NCBI RefSeq assembly: GCF_002884445.1
Contig: NZ_KZ614144.1
Location: forward strand, 1,344,202-1,408,201
Source of the DNA: Paenibacillus castaneae
GTDB lineage: Bacteria > Bacillota > Bacilli > Paenibacillales > Paenibacillaceae
DNA: 64,000 nt
Reading direction: 5' to 3'
Shown here: one piece after another, positions 7,986-16,677 of the stretch
Numbering within the stretch: the first letter of the stretch is position 1
Layout of the letters: each line of letters opens with the position of its first letter
Notes under the pieces: generated by a model
Database searches by the model: none
What the model saw: only the letters and a program-made list of their open reading frames with translations
Told to the model about the DNA's origin: nothing
Program-made: the position numbers and the translations under genes

Positions 7986-9113
7986 TTAATCGCGCCATCT
8001 AATGGGAGTAATGATGTACAAAGAGTTAGTACTATCCATAGGCTGCACGATGATCGGGCTCCATTTGCCGTTTAGTCTCAGCATCACCTTACTGCAATCC
8101 ACCGCACCTATAATATCAATCATATATTTTCCATTAAAATAAATTGAGATCGCTTCTCCCATACAGGCTTCCATATCGACTTCTTCCATTACATCTCCTA
8201 CTGCTGTTGTTTTGGAAGATAATTCAACTTTATGATAGGAGATGATGTCCAGCTTTACAACATCACTGTCCCCGGCTAATAGAGATACACGTTCAAGGGC
8301 TCGCAAAAAATCATTTCTGTCTAGAGTTATCTCAGTTGAAAAAGAGTCTGGCTTAAGTCTGTCGGTGCAAGGATAGCTGCCTTCAAGTAGAGAGGATTGC
8401 ATGAGTAGGCTGCCTGTTTTCAATACGATCATATGATCTTGGATGCATATATCGGTTGTTGCAAGCTCATCATTTAACATGCGAGAGAAGTCGATAAGAT
8501 GTTTTCCTGGAATAATAATGATAGCAGCAGTTGTTAGAGCGATATTCTTAATAGGAGTTATTCTTGAAGCTAAACGAACGCCATCTGTTGCTACCCATTT
8601 AACCTGATTATCTTCCCTTATACATGCTACACCAGTTAATACAGGCCTTGATTGGGAAGATGAAATGGCAAATGAAACCCCGTCGATTATTTTTTTGAGA
8701 GAGCCATTTGGAAAGCTCATTGTATGGGAGTAATCGGTCTGAGCGACCTGAGGAAATAGTTCAGCGTTCATTCCGCATAAATGATAAACCGCCTTACCCC
8801 CTTGAATAATCACCTTCAAATCTTCATTGCTCCCAAGGGAGAGTGAGCCTGTCGGCAAATGACGTACGATATGGATGAAATAATATGCTGGTATAACGAT
8901 ACTGCCCATTTGCTTGATCTGCAATTGTTCGTTATCACAGGGGATATGATAGTGCAGAAGCAAGCCTGTTTGACCAGCTGTAAGAGACAATCCAGCAGCG
9001 TCAGCTTGCACTTTAATGCCAGACAGAATAGGAATGACGTTTTGCGATGACATGGCTCTAGAGACGGCCTGCAGCGCTTTATATAATAATGGTTGTGCTA
9101 TCTCAATTAACAA
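7986..9113 (-). CDS. dnaN: DNA polymerase III beta sliding clamp, probable paralogue
   Basis: A 375-residue ring-clamp subunit that would encircle DNA and tether polymerases. It shows the three-domain pattern: QAVSRAMSSQNVIPILSGI near the start, FAISSSQSRPVLTGV with VKWVATDGVRLASR in the middle, and a C-terminal end PIIVQPMDSTNSLYIITPIR in place of the usual PxxxxxxxYLLMPMRL. The gene is not beside dnaA or recF, so it is probably a second clamp. It starts with TTG (LIEIAQPLLYKAL), 23 bp after the upstream RHH gene, and they probably form one unit. The divergent C-terminus and start suggest a special role or mobile origin. Confidence 0.85.
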   Translation of the reverse strand: MLIEIAQPLLYKALQAVSRAMSSQNVIPILSGIKVQADAAGLSLTAGQTGLLLHYHIPCDNEQLQIKQMGSIVIPAYYFIHIVRHLPTGSLSLGSNEDLKVIIQGGKAVYHLCGMNAELFPQVAQTDYSHTMSFPNGSLKKIIDGVSFAISSSQSRPVLTGVACIREDNQVKWVATDGVRLASRITPIKNIALTTAAIIIIPGKHLIDFSRMLNDELATTDICIQDHMIVLKTGSLLMQSSLLEGSYPCTDRLKPDSFSTEITLDRNDFLRALERVSLLAGDSDVVKLDIISYHKVELSSKTTAVGDVMEEVDMEACMGEAISIYFNGKYMIDIIGAVDCSKVMLRLNGKWSPIIVQPMDSTNSLYIITPIRWRD

Positions 9114-9136
9114 AAAGCCTCACCTATCCTTCGGCT

Positions 9137-9382
9137 TTACTTAGTCAGGCAAGCTTCAATCATTCCTCGTAAAAGCTCCGATCGTGAACAATGCTGCTGA
9201 CTGCACCTCTTATCAAGCTCATCCCATATTTCTTGGGATAAGGTGAGAGATACCTTCTTTGTTTCTCCGATGCTTTTTCTGCCTGCGCCTTCACGGGGGC
9301 CCCCTCTTGTAAACATCATCGATAGCTGCCCTTCGTTTTTGGGAATGCCCAGCTTTAGTTTCTTCTCATCCAATTCCATCAC
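9137..9382 (-). CDS. Ribbon-helix-helix protein with an RGGxREGAGRK motif
   Basis: An 81-residue DNA-binding protein. RGGPREGAGRK at residues 26-36 is a motif common in small phage- and plasmid-borne proteins. It is followed by an Arc/CopG-type ribbon-helix-helix (about 41-78: KKVSLTLSQEIWDELDKRC, then RSELLRGMIEACL). The first codon is GTG at 9382, with ATG directly after, and the ribosome-binding site is weak. It precedes the clamp paralogue by 23 bp and probably regulates the pair or recruits the clamp; both are inference from position. Confidence 0.8.
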   Translation of the reverse strand: MMELDEKKLKLGIPKNEGQLSMMFTRGGPREGAGRKSIGETKKVSLTLSQEIWDELDKRCSQQHCSRSELLRGMIEACLTK

Positions 9383-9676
9383 ACCCTGTTACATTGAAAT
9401 AGGTTACTTAATTCAAACTTCATCTATCTTCACTTTATCATAGGTGGATTTAATTGGCAATGACTTTGAAAATACAAAAATGGCATAAACAAAGTTTCAC
9501 TTGTCAGTTCATCAGTAAGTGGTAAAGTAAAATAGACGGATATTTACCGGAATAAGGAAGAAAAGAAATAATGAAAACGCAACATGCTGCTTCGTCGGAG
9601 GAGAAAGATGAGGAAGAAACAACATCATGTTATTTGTGTCATAGTTATAGGAAGTAATGAATTAGGGGGGATATGA
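9383..9676 (+). promoter_or_regulatory. Divergent intergenic region with a possible 22-residue leader ORF before murF
   Basis: This gap separates the RHH gene from murF. A short ORF starts at ATG 9608 behind GGAGGAG and reads MRKKQHHVICVIVIGSNELGGI. It ends at TGA 9674-9676, directly abutting the murF GTG in the same frame, so it could couple or attenuate murF translation. A weak promoter-like pair (TTGTCA, 16 bp, TAAAGT) occurs near 9500. Nothing else is recognised in the stretch. Confidence 0.35.
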
Positions 9677-11062
9677 GTGATCACGCGTTCTATTGAGGAA
9701 ATAATAAAAATGGCTGGCGGTTCCCAAAGTACAGAGGACTTTCAGCTATTCCCTAATCAAATGGTTCATGGCGTCTCCATTGATTCCAGAACCTTAACGG
9801 CTGGAAATTTATATATTCCGATCGTCAGAATAGACGATGGACATAAGTATGTAAAGCAGGCTTTTGAGAAGGGAGCAGTTGCATCCTTATGGCAAAAGGA
9901 CCATTATCCGCTTCCAGAAGGTGTGCCCCTCATAGTCGTGGATAACACACTGGAAGCACTTCAACGTATAGCCAAAACTTATCGGAGCCAATTAAACAGC
10001 AAGGTGATAGGCATTACCGGCAGCAATGGTAAAACCACAGTTAAGGACATGGTGGCGTCCTTGCTGAGCACCACCTATAAAGTTCAAAAAACACAGGGAA
10101 ACTTAAACGGGGAGTATGGACTTCCTTTAACTTTGTTAGAAGTAGAAGAAGATACGGATATTGTTGTTCTGGAAATGGGTATGAGCAATAGAGGAGAAAT
10201 CAAGGTTTTATCCGACATTGCAAAGCCCGATATTGGGATTATTACGATGATAGGTGTTTCTCATATGTCCAGTCTTGGCTCCAGGGAAGCAATTGCTGAA
10301 GCTAAGTTAGAAATCCTCGAGGGACTAAACCCTGCTGGGACCTTCATTTATAACGGAGATGAGCCATTGCTCGTTAATAAGCTTGCCAGAACAGAGCTTC
10401 CACCAACCCTATCCACGCTCCGCTTTGGACAATCAGCCGACAATGAATATTATCCGTTGAAAGCAGCACAAAACGCTTCCCATCTGGCCTTCTCCATAAA
10501 CAGACATAAGGAACAATTTCGTCTGCCTCTGCTAGGGAGCCACAATATTAGCAATGTGCTTGCCGCGATTGCTGCTGCCGATCTCTTTCATATTCATCCA
10601 GACGATATTCAATCGGGACTTGCAAACGTACAGCTCTCTGCGATGAGAATGGAACGAATACCTTCTTCCAAAGGCTTCTTAATGATTAATGATGCATGGA
10701 ATGCTAGTCCCGCCTCAATGAAAGCGGCAATAGAATCGATTGTTAGCTTAGATGGTTTTAATAAAAAGGTATTAGTGTTAGGAGATATGCTGGAGCTAGG
10801 GGATAAAGAAATTGAATTTCATGCGAATATTGCCCAAAGCATAGATCCTGCACAAATACACACCGTATATACCTTTGGAACGGTAAGCCAAATTATTACG
10901 GATATCCTTCGGGAATCCACCCTAGAAGGGGAATCGAAGCATTTCACATCCAAAGATGATCTAGCGGCTGCATGTCTTGCGATACTTGATGCAAATGATC
11001 TTCTATTAGTGAAAGGTTCGAGAGGCTTAAAGCTGGAGGATATTTGTAATATTTTAAAATAA
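9677..11062 (+). CDS. murF: UDP-MurNAc-tripeptide--D-Ala-D-Ala ligase
   Basis: A Mur ligase of 461 residues, the usual MurF length, adding D-Ala-D-Ala to the UDP-MurNAc tripeptide in cytoplasmic peptidoglycan precursor synthesis. The N-terminal MurF substrate domain has VSIDSRTLTAGNLYIP. The ATP loop is GITGSNGKTTVKD (P-loop 115-120), EMGMSNRGEI is present, and the C-terminal domain has MINDAWNASPASM and VLGDMLELG. It starts with GTG behind TTAGGGGGG. It is not in a division/cell-wall cluster and has no ddl neighbour, so it is probably a second copy, perhaps for altered precursors or sporulation; this is inference. Confidence 0.9.
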   Translation: MITRSIEEIIKMAGGSQSTEDFQLFPNQMVHGVSIDSRTLTAGNLYIPIVRIDDGHKYVKQAFEKGAVASLWQKDHYPLPEGVPLIVVDNTLEALQRIAKTYRSQLNSKVIGITGSNGKTTVKDMVASLLSTTYKVQKTQGNLNGEYGLPLTLLEVEEDTDIVVLEMGMSNRGEIKVLSDIAKPDIGIITMIGVSHMSSLGSREAIAEAKLEILEGLNPAGTFIYNGDEPLLVNKLARTELPPTLSTLRFGQSADNEYYPLKAAQNASHLAFSINRHKEQFRLPLLGSHNISNVLAAIAAADLFHIHPDDIQSGLANVQLSAMRMERIPSSKGFLMINDAWNASPASMKAAIESIVSLDGFNKKVLVLGDMLELGDKEIEFHANIAQSIDPAQIHTVYTFGTVSQIITDILRESTLEGESKHFTSKDDLAAACLAILDANDLLLVKGSRGLKLEDICNILK

Positions 11063-11125
11063 AACGCAAAGTAATAGACTTACGCTGTAATATAACGTAT
11101 TGTCATTTTCGAATTAGTGCTACAA

Positions 11126-11147
11126 TATACATATTATATATATATAT
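11126..11147. promoter_or_regulatory. Operator-like AT palindrome upstream of the GntR/LacI gene
   Basis: TATACATATTATATATATAT. The same TATACATAT(A/T)ATA core occurs in reverse at 12472-12494, before the alpha-mannosidase gene, so it may be an operator shared by the regulator and its target operon. Low sequence complexity limits confidence. Confidence 0.35.
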
Positions 11148-11237
11148 TAGCTGTTTCCCATCTATATGGCGCTATTGCTTAATAGTGAGTAACCATATAA
11201 TATATATTACAAATATTAATATGAATGGTGATTGCAA

Positions 11238-12395
11238 ATGAGTTCAACAGTGCGTACGCCGCTTTACCAGAAAATCCAGGATTATATCCGTGACCTGATT
11301 GCAACGGAGGGCTTGAAAGCTGGAGACCGCGTTCCAACCGAAAAGGATCTAATGCAGCTCTTCAATGTTAGTAAAATTACGGTTGTCAACGCCATGGTAG
11401 GTTTAGCGAATGATCATATTATTACTCGAGTGCCCGGAAAAGGCAGCTTCGTCAGCAGCGGCGAGCCGGAAGAAATGGAGGAAGCGCTGCCCGCAGCGCC
11501 GACAATCCATGTAGAACGAGCAGCTGTCTTAGGAAGGACGCGCATCATAGGTCTCGTCATGCCGTCCATTTATGATTATTTTGCCATTCGTTTAATCGAA
11601 GGCGTACAGAGAGCGCTCTACGAAAAAGGCTACCGCAGCATGATTCTGCTGTCCGGGGGAGATGTTGACAGGGAGAAAGAGGCGTTCAAAACGCTGAAGG
11701 AAGCGGGAGCAGAAGGTCTTCTAGTCTTTCCTGTGGATGAAGAAAACTATAACGAGGAAATCATAAGCATGAAGTTCAGCGGTTATCCGTTTGTGCTCAT
11801 TGACCGCTACCTGCCGGGTGTAGAGACCAATTATATCGCTGCGGATGGAAGGCTGGGTACAAGCCTTGCCGTCGATTATTTATGGGAGCTCGGACATCGG
11901 GAAATTGCTATTTGCTCCGATTCTCCTTTGCAAACGATTACGGTGCAGGAACGGATTGAAGGCTATATGGATGCTTTGAAGAACAAAGGAGCGCTCATTA
12001 ATCCCGCCCATATGATTACCGAATTTCAAGTAGGCAGCCCAAAGGATTCGGAGAAGCATCCGTTATACCGTTACATTCGCAGCCGAATGGCTACGGCATA
12101 TATTACGCTTAATGGAAGGCTTGGCGTTCAAATTTACCAGATGGCCAAAAAAGCAGGGCTGCAGGTGCCGGACGATTTATCGATTATTAGCTTCGACGAT
12201 CCGACATCAATCGTTGAAGAGTTCAGCGTATTTACGCATATAAAGCAGTTTGAGCATGAGATGGGCTATCGCGCTGCCCAAACGCTGCTTGGCATTATCG
12301 AGAATGGAACGAACGACAGCCATAAATATACCAAAACTTTAATCAAGCCTGAGCTTGTTATCGGACAAACAACGGGTTCGAATCCCACGATCTAA
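11238..12395 (+). CDS. GntR-HTH / LacI-sensor hybrid regulator (AraR-like)
   Basis: A 385-residue regulator. The N-terminal winged HTH is GntR type (PLYQKIQDYIRDLIATEG, VPTEKDLMQLFNVSKITVV, RVPGKGSFV; residues about 8-75). It is joined to a LacI-type sugar-sensing domain (about 95-380) with GLVMPSIYDYFA, LIDRYLPG and LSIISFDDP. AraR of Bacillus subtilis has the same architecture. ATG 11238 is preferred over the in-frame TTG 11232. It lies 277 bp ahead of the alpha-mannosidase operon and ends in a strong terminator, so it is probably that operon's local sugar-responsive repressor. Confidence 0.9.
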   Translation: MSSTVRTPLYQKIQDYIRDLIATEGLKAGDRVPTEKDLMQLFNVSKITVVNAMVGLANDHIITRVPGKGSFVSSGEPEEMEEALPAAPTIHVERAAVLGRTRIIGLVMPSIYDYFAIRLIEGVQRALYEKGYRSMILLSGGDVDREKEAFKTLKEAGAEGLLVFPVDEENYNEEIISMKFSGYPFVLIDRYLPGVETNYIAADGRLGTSLAVDYLWELGHREIAICSDSPLQTITVQERIEGYMDALKNKGALINPAHMITEFQVGSPKDSEKHPLYRYIRSRMATAYITLNGRLGVQIYQMAKKAGLQVPDDLSIISFDDPTSIVEEFSVFTHIKQFEHEMGYRAAQTLLGIIENGTNDSHKYTKTLIKPELVIGQTTGSNPTI

Positions 12396-12415
12396 TCAAA
12401 AGCATATACTTTTTC

Positions 12416-12450
12416 AAAAAATCTTTTCCATTATGGAAAAGATTTTTTTA
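12416..12450 (+). terminator. Terminator after the GntR/LacI gene
   Basis: AAAAAATCTTTTCCA pairs with TGGAAAAGATTTTTT around a 3-base loop and ends in a T-run. Confidence 0.9.
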
Positions 12451-12471
12451 TTTACATATTGAATATATAAA

Positions 12472-12494
12472 ATGTATATATTATTATATGTATA
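12472..12494. promoter_or_regulatory. Operator-like AT palindrome before the alpha-mannosidase operon
   Basis: ATGTATATATTATTATATGTATA; its reverse complement begins TATACATATAATA and matches the element at 11126. A weak cre-like stretch (TTGAGATCGCTTACA, one core mismatch) lies near 12576-12590. The rest of the gap up to the gene contains nothing recognised. Confidence 0.35.
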
Positions 12495-12672
12495 GGCTGA
12501 TTGTTATGAATTGTCATATACGAGAGATTCGAGTATTGAATGATTGATTGTGTTGAACCTATTGAAGTGAACAAATTGAGATCGCTTACATTACATTTTG
12601 TGATGTCAGAAGCTCTTGCAAACAATGAAATCGGAATGAAAGCTATAACCGAATGATAAAGGAGACCTCCAA

Positions 12673-15600
12673 ATGCCTTATGAAAAAGTGAGAACGGAGC
12701 AATTGAAATCGGCGCTGGAACGATTGAAAGACCAAATCTATATGCCACTCTCAGAGCTGAATGTAACAGCATGGGTTACGCAGGAGCCGGTCTCCTACGA
12801 GGCTAGAGAGTCAGGCCAGCGAATCGAACTTACTCCGGGAGACCGGTGGGGGAGCCTATGGGATTGCGCTTGGTTTCACTTCAGCGGGAAAGTGACTGAA
12901 GAGGCGAAGGGTTCCAAGCTTGTGCTCCTTATCGATGTCAATGGTGAGCTTTGTCTTGTTGATGACGAGGGAACGCCTGCTCAGGGGCTTACCAATATCA
13001 ATTCAGAGTTCGATTACGAGCTTGGACTTCCAGGTAAGCGGGTCGTATACATTAGCGAAAGCTCGACTGGTGATGAAATAATCGATATATGGGGCGATGC
13101 TGGCTGCAATGATTTGTTCGGACGCTTCCGAAGCGGCACATTGAAAGAAGCGTTGATTGCGGTCTGCCGCGAAGACATTCGCCAGCTGTACTATGATGCA
13201 GAAGTATTGCTGGAAACAGCGGAACGCCTGCATGAAGGGTCGGCGCGCAGAGCGCGTATTTTTCAAGCGTTGTACGATGCATCGAATGTGCTAATTGCGT
13301 TTACCGAGGAACGGGTCGCTGAGGCGGCTCGCCTATTGCGGGAACAGCTGGAGAAGCGCGGCGGTGATCCATCGCTTACCATAAGTGCTGTTGGCCATGC
13401 ACATATGGATTTGGCGTGGCTCTGGCCGATAAGAGAAACCATTCGCAAGGGGGCTCGTACATTTTCAACCGTTCTGCGAATGATGGAGCGTTACCCCGAT
13501 TACATATTTGGGGCGAGTCAGCCACAGCTTTATGATTGGATGAAGACGCATTATCCGAAGCTTTATGCGAGCATCAAGGAGCGCGTTCAAGAAGGACGCT
13601 GGGAGCTGCAGGGAGCGATGTGGGTCGAGTCAGATACGAATGTGCCGAGCGGAGAATCGCTGATCCGTCAAATTCTTTACGGAAAGAGGTATTTTCAAGC
13701 CGAATTCGGTCAGGAGATGAAGTCGCTTTGGATGCCTGATGTATTCGGTTACACCGCGAGTCTGCCCCAGATTTTGAAAAAATCGGGCGTTGATTATATG
13801 ATGACCCAGAAGCTGTCATGGAGTATTTACAACCGTCATCCTCACCATACCTTCCACTGGGAAGGCATCGACGGTTCGCGTGTATTGACCCATATGCCGC
13901 CAGAGGATACGTATAACAGTCCGGCCGCTCCGCGCTCGATCCTAAAAGCGGAGAAAGAATATTTAGATAAGAATGTGTCGGAAAATTGCTTGATGCTGTT
14001 CGGTATCGGTGATGGTGGAGGCGGTCCAGGCGAGGAGCATCTCGAGCGATTGCAGCGGGAAAAAAATATGCAGGGACTTAGTCCGGTCGTTCAAGAGCCT
14101 TCCTCCATCTTTTTCGAACGGCTGTCTGAAGGCTCGAAGCGCTACGCAACTTGGTCTGGTGAGCTTTATCTAGAGAGGCACCAAGGCACGTTGACGAGTC
14201 AAGCCCGGAACAAACGCTATAACCGGAAGCTGGAGAAATCGCTGCGTGAACTCGAATATGCAGCCGTAATAGCTGGACTGATGAATGAGAGCGATTATCC
14301 TGCCGAGGAGCTGGAGCGCATATGGAAGGAAGTGCTGCTCTATCAGTTCCATGATATATTGCCTGGTTCTTCTATTAAGCGAGTATACGATGAATCGTTG
14401 GAGCGTTACGCTGTGCTGCTGGACCGAGTCGAGGAAATGATTGGAGAGGCGTACGAAGCCGTTGCTGGAACGCTTCCCGCTGACAAGGGTTCAGATGTTT
14501 TCTTTAACTCCTTGTCCTGGGATCGGGAGGAATGGGTTCATAAGGACAACTGCTGGATGCGCGTTCAGGTTCCTGCTATGGGCTACGCCATAGTGAATAG
14601 TGATTTTCTCAGCAAGGGGAAGGCCGAGACGGCGGCAGCAGTGGAAATCATGGAAGCAGCAGTAAATGAACTTGATCATACTGTATTTTCGGATATGAGA
14701 GTATCGGCTGTAAACAGACAAGTGGAAAATGATTTGCTCGCGGTTACGTTCGATGAGGATTTCACCATCTTGTCTATAAAGGATAAGGAAAACGGAAGAG
14801 AAATTGTTCCGAAAGGCCAGAGAGCTAACGAGCTAACCCTTTATCATGATGAAGGAGATGCTTGGGATATTAAACAGGACTACCGGGAAACCGTGGGAGA
14901 AGCACTTCACCCTGTCGAGTCGTCTGTATTTCAAGACGGGCCAACAGCTGGCTTGCGGCTCACATACAGGTTCGGCCAATCGACATTGACCCAAAAGATT
15001 ACGCTGACGCATGGCAGCCGCCGCATTGATTTCGCTACAACGGTAGACTGGCAGGAATCTGCAAAAATGCTGCGAACATCTTTCCCGGTTGATATTCGGA
15101 CGGACAACGCAAGCTGCGAAATCCAATTCGGCTACATTAAGCGGCCAACGCATCGCAACACGCTGTGGGATTATGCGAAGGATGAAATATGTGCGCATCA
15201 ATGGATTGATCTTTCGGAGCCGGATTACGGAGTAGCGCTGCTTAATGATTGCAAGTACGGACACCGGGCTTGGAAGAATGTGCTCGATCTAAACCTTTTG
15301 CGAAGCACATCCTATCCCGATCCTGAAGCGGACCGCGCTGAGCATTCATTCACTTACTCGTTATATCCACATCAAGGGGATCATGTTAAAGCTGAGGTCT
15401 ATAAGCATGGCTACGAGTTGAATGTACCGTTGCGTTCTGTTCGCGTAACTGCCAGCGGCACGGATTGCAGCCTGCCTGAAGCGAAATCATTTCTAAGCGT
15501 AGATCATCCGAACGTAATGGTGGAGACGCTGAAGCAAGCAGAGGATGGCGGTGACCTGATCATCCGTTTATACGAGACCGCTGGTACTCATTTGACGTTC

Positions 15601-15756
15601 AAGCTCTTTGCAGACATCCAACTAGCAGAAGCATGGATTACCGATTTAATGGAGGCTCCAATTGACACTATCCATGCGGAGAACGGAGCATTCACGTTAT
15701 CCTTCACTCCGTTCGAAATCAAAACAATTCGATTGGCTAGGAGGCAGGGCATATGA
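12673..15756 (+). CDS. Alpha-mannosidase, GH38
   Basis: A 1027-residue family 38 glycoside hydrolase that removes alpha-linked mannose with retention. The catalytic-domain signature HAHMDLAWLW is at 242-251, with His and Asp as likely zinc ligands. LWMPDVFGYTASLPQILK contains the probable nucleophile Asp near 356, and LYLERHQGTLTSQARNKR is typical of bacterial members. The C-terminal beta-sandwich domains contain RRIDFATTVDWQE. There is no signal peptide, so it acts on imported oligosaccharides. It begins an operon: its stop overlaps the first permease start as ATGA. AAAGGAGA precedes the ATG by 8 bases. Confidence 0.95.
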   Translation: MPYEKVRTEQLKSALERLKDQIYMPLSELNVTAWVTQEPVSYEARESGQRIELTPGDRWGSLWDCAWFHFSGKVTEEAKGSKLVLLIDVNGELCLVDDEGTPAQGLTNINSEFDYELGLPGKRVVYISESSTGDEIIDIWGDAGCNDLFGRFRSGTLKEALIAVCREDIRQLYYDAEVLLETAERLHEGSARRARIFQALYDASNVLIAFTEERVAEAARLLREQLEKRGGDPSLTISAVGHAHMDLAWLWPIRETIRKGARTFSTVLRMMERYPDYIFGASQPQLYDWMKTHYPKLYASIKERVQEGRWELQGAMWVESDTNVPSGESLIRQILYGKRYFQAEFGQEMKSLWMPDVFGYTASLPQILKKSGVDYMMTQKLSWSIYNRHPHHTFHWEGIDGSRVLTHMPPEDTYNSPAAPRSILKAEKEYLDKNVSENCLMLFGIGDGGGGPGEEHLERLQREKNMQGLSPVVQEPSSIFFERLSEGSKRYATWSGELYLERHQGTLTSQARNKRYNRKLEKSLRELEYAAVIAGLMNESDYPAEELERIWKEVLLYQFHDILPGSSIKRVYDESLERYAVLLDRVEEMIGEAYEAVAGTLPADKGSDVFFNSLSWDREEWVHKDNCWMRVQVPAMGYAIVNSDFLSKGKAETAAAVEIMEAAVNELDHTVFSDMRVSAVNRQVENDLLAVTFDEDFTILSIKDKENGREIVPKGQRANELTLYHDEGDAWDIKQDYRETVGEALHPVESSVFQDGPTAGLRLTYRFGQSTLTQKITLTHGSRRIDFATTVDWQESAKMLRTSFPVDIRTDNASCEIQFGYIKRPTHRNTLWDYAKDEICAHQWIDLSEPDYGVALLNDCKYGHRAWKNVLDLNLLRSTSYPDPEADRAEHSFTYSLYPHQGDHVKAEVYKHGYELNVPLRSVRVTASGTDCSLPEAKSFLSVDHPNVMVETLKQAEDGGDLIIRLYETAGTHLTFKLFADIQLAEAWITDLMEAPIDTIHAENGAFTLSFTPFEIKTIRLARRQGI

Positions 15757-16664
15757 CGCAATCTGTATTATGGAAGCGAATTTGGCGGCACAAGCTGTTG
15801 TATGTGTTTATGCTGCCCGGCATCATCTGGTTTTTTCTTTTCTCCTATGTCCCGCTCTTCGGCATTCAGGTTGCTTTTCGTGATTTCAAATTTTCTGGGG
15901 GCTTCACGGGAAGCCCTTGGGCAGGCTGGAAATATTTCGAGCAATTCTTTTCCTATTATCAATCATTAGATTTGATTCGCAACACGATTATTATCAGCCT
16001 TATGAAGCTCCTTATTGGATTTACGATGCCTATTCTGTTAGCTATTCTGTTGAATGAGGTTCGTAACGTTAAATTCAAGAAGACTGTGCAAACGCTTTCG
16101 TATTTGCCCTATTTCGTATCCTGGATCGTCGTTGTCACGCTGATGCAGCGAATTCTGACACCGTATGGAGGTCCGCTCAATGATTTCCTGAGTTCCTTAG
16201 GCATGGAGCCGATTCAATTTCTGAATAATACGACATGGTTTTATCAAATTATTGTAGGCTCGGATATTTGGAAAAACATTGGATGGAACTCGATCATTTA
16301 TATGGCCGCTATTGCTGGCATCGACCAGCAGCTTTACGAAGCAGCAAAGATAGACGGAGCGGGACGCCTTCGCCAAATGTGGCATGTTACACTGCCTGGC
16401 ATTCGCAATATCGCAGTCATTCTGTTCATTCTCTCTGTCGGCAGTCTGATGAGCGCCGGCTACGAGCAGCTGCTGCTCCTAAACGGCCCAGCTACCTCGG
16501 CAATCGGCAGCGTACTCGATGTGCATGTCATTAGCGCCGGTATCGGCGAGGGACGACTAAGTTATGCGGCCGCAGTCGGATTATTCCAAAGCATCATTGC
16601 GCTCATTCTAATCGTAACTGTTAACCGAATTGCCCGTAAAGTGAGCGACGTATCCCTGTTTTAA
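15753..16664 (+). CDS. ABC sugar-transport permease, LplB-like
   Basis: A 303-residue inner-membrane permease with six predicted hydrophobic spans. It opens with LPGIIWFFLFSYVPLFGIQ, as LplB/YteP-type proteins do, and carries the EAA loop YEAAKIDGAGRLRQMWHVTLPGI (residues about 193-215), which docks the ATPase. Its ATG overlaps the alpha-mannosidase stop. With the next permease and the lipoprotein it forms a carbohydrate ABC importer without an ATPase gene; a shared MsmX-like ATPase is expected. The probable cargo is a mannose-containing glycan. Confidence 0.92.
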   Translation: MTQSVLWKRIWRHKLLYVFMLPGIIWFFLFSYVPLFGIQVAFRDFKFSGGFTGSPWAGWKYFEQFFSYYQSLDLIRNTIIISLMKLLIGFTMPILLAILLNEVRNVKFKKTVQTLSYLPYFVSWIVVVTLMQRILTPYGGPLNDFLSSLGMEPIQFLNNTTWFYQIIVGSDIWKNIGWNSIIYMAAIAGIDQQLYEAAKIDGAGRLRQMWHVTLPGIRNIAVILFILSVGSLMSAGYEQLLLLNGPATSAIGSVLDVHVISAGIGEGRLSYAAAVGLFQSIIALILIVTVNRIARKVSDVSLF

Positions 16665-16677
16665 GGAGAGGTTTGAT

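Noticed and set aside
9571..9657. 28-residue ORF upstream of murF
   Set aside because: It has only a weak ribosome-binding site and a low-complexity acidic product; the overlapping ORF at 9608 has a better site and position.
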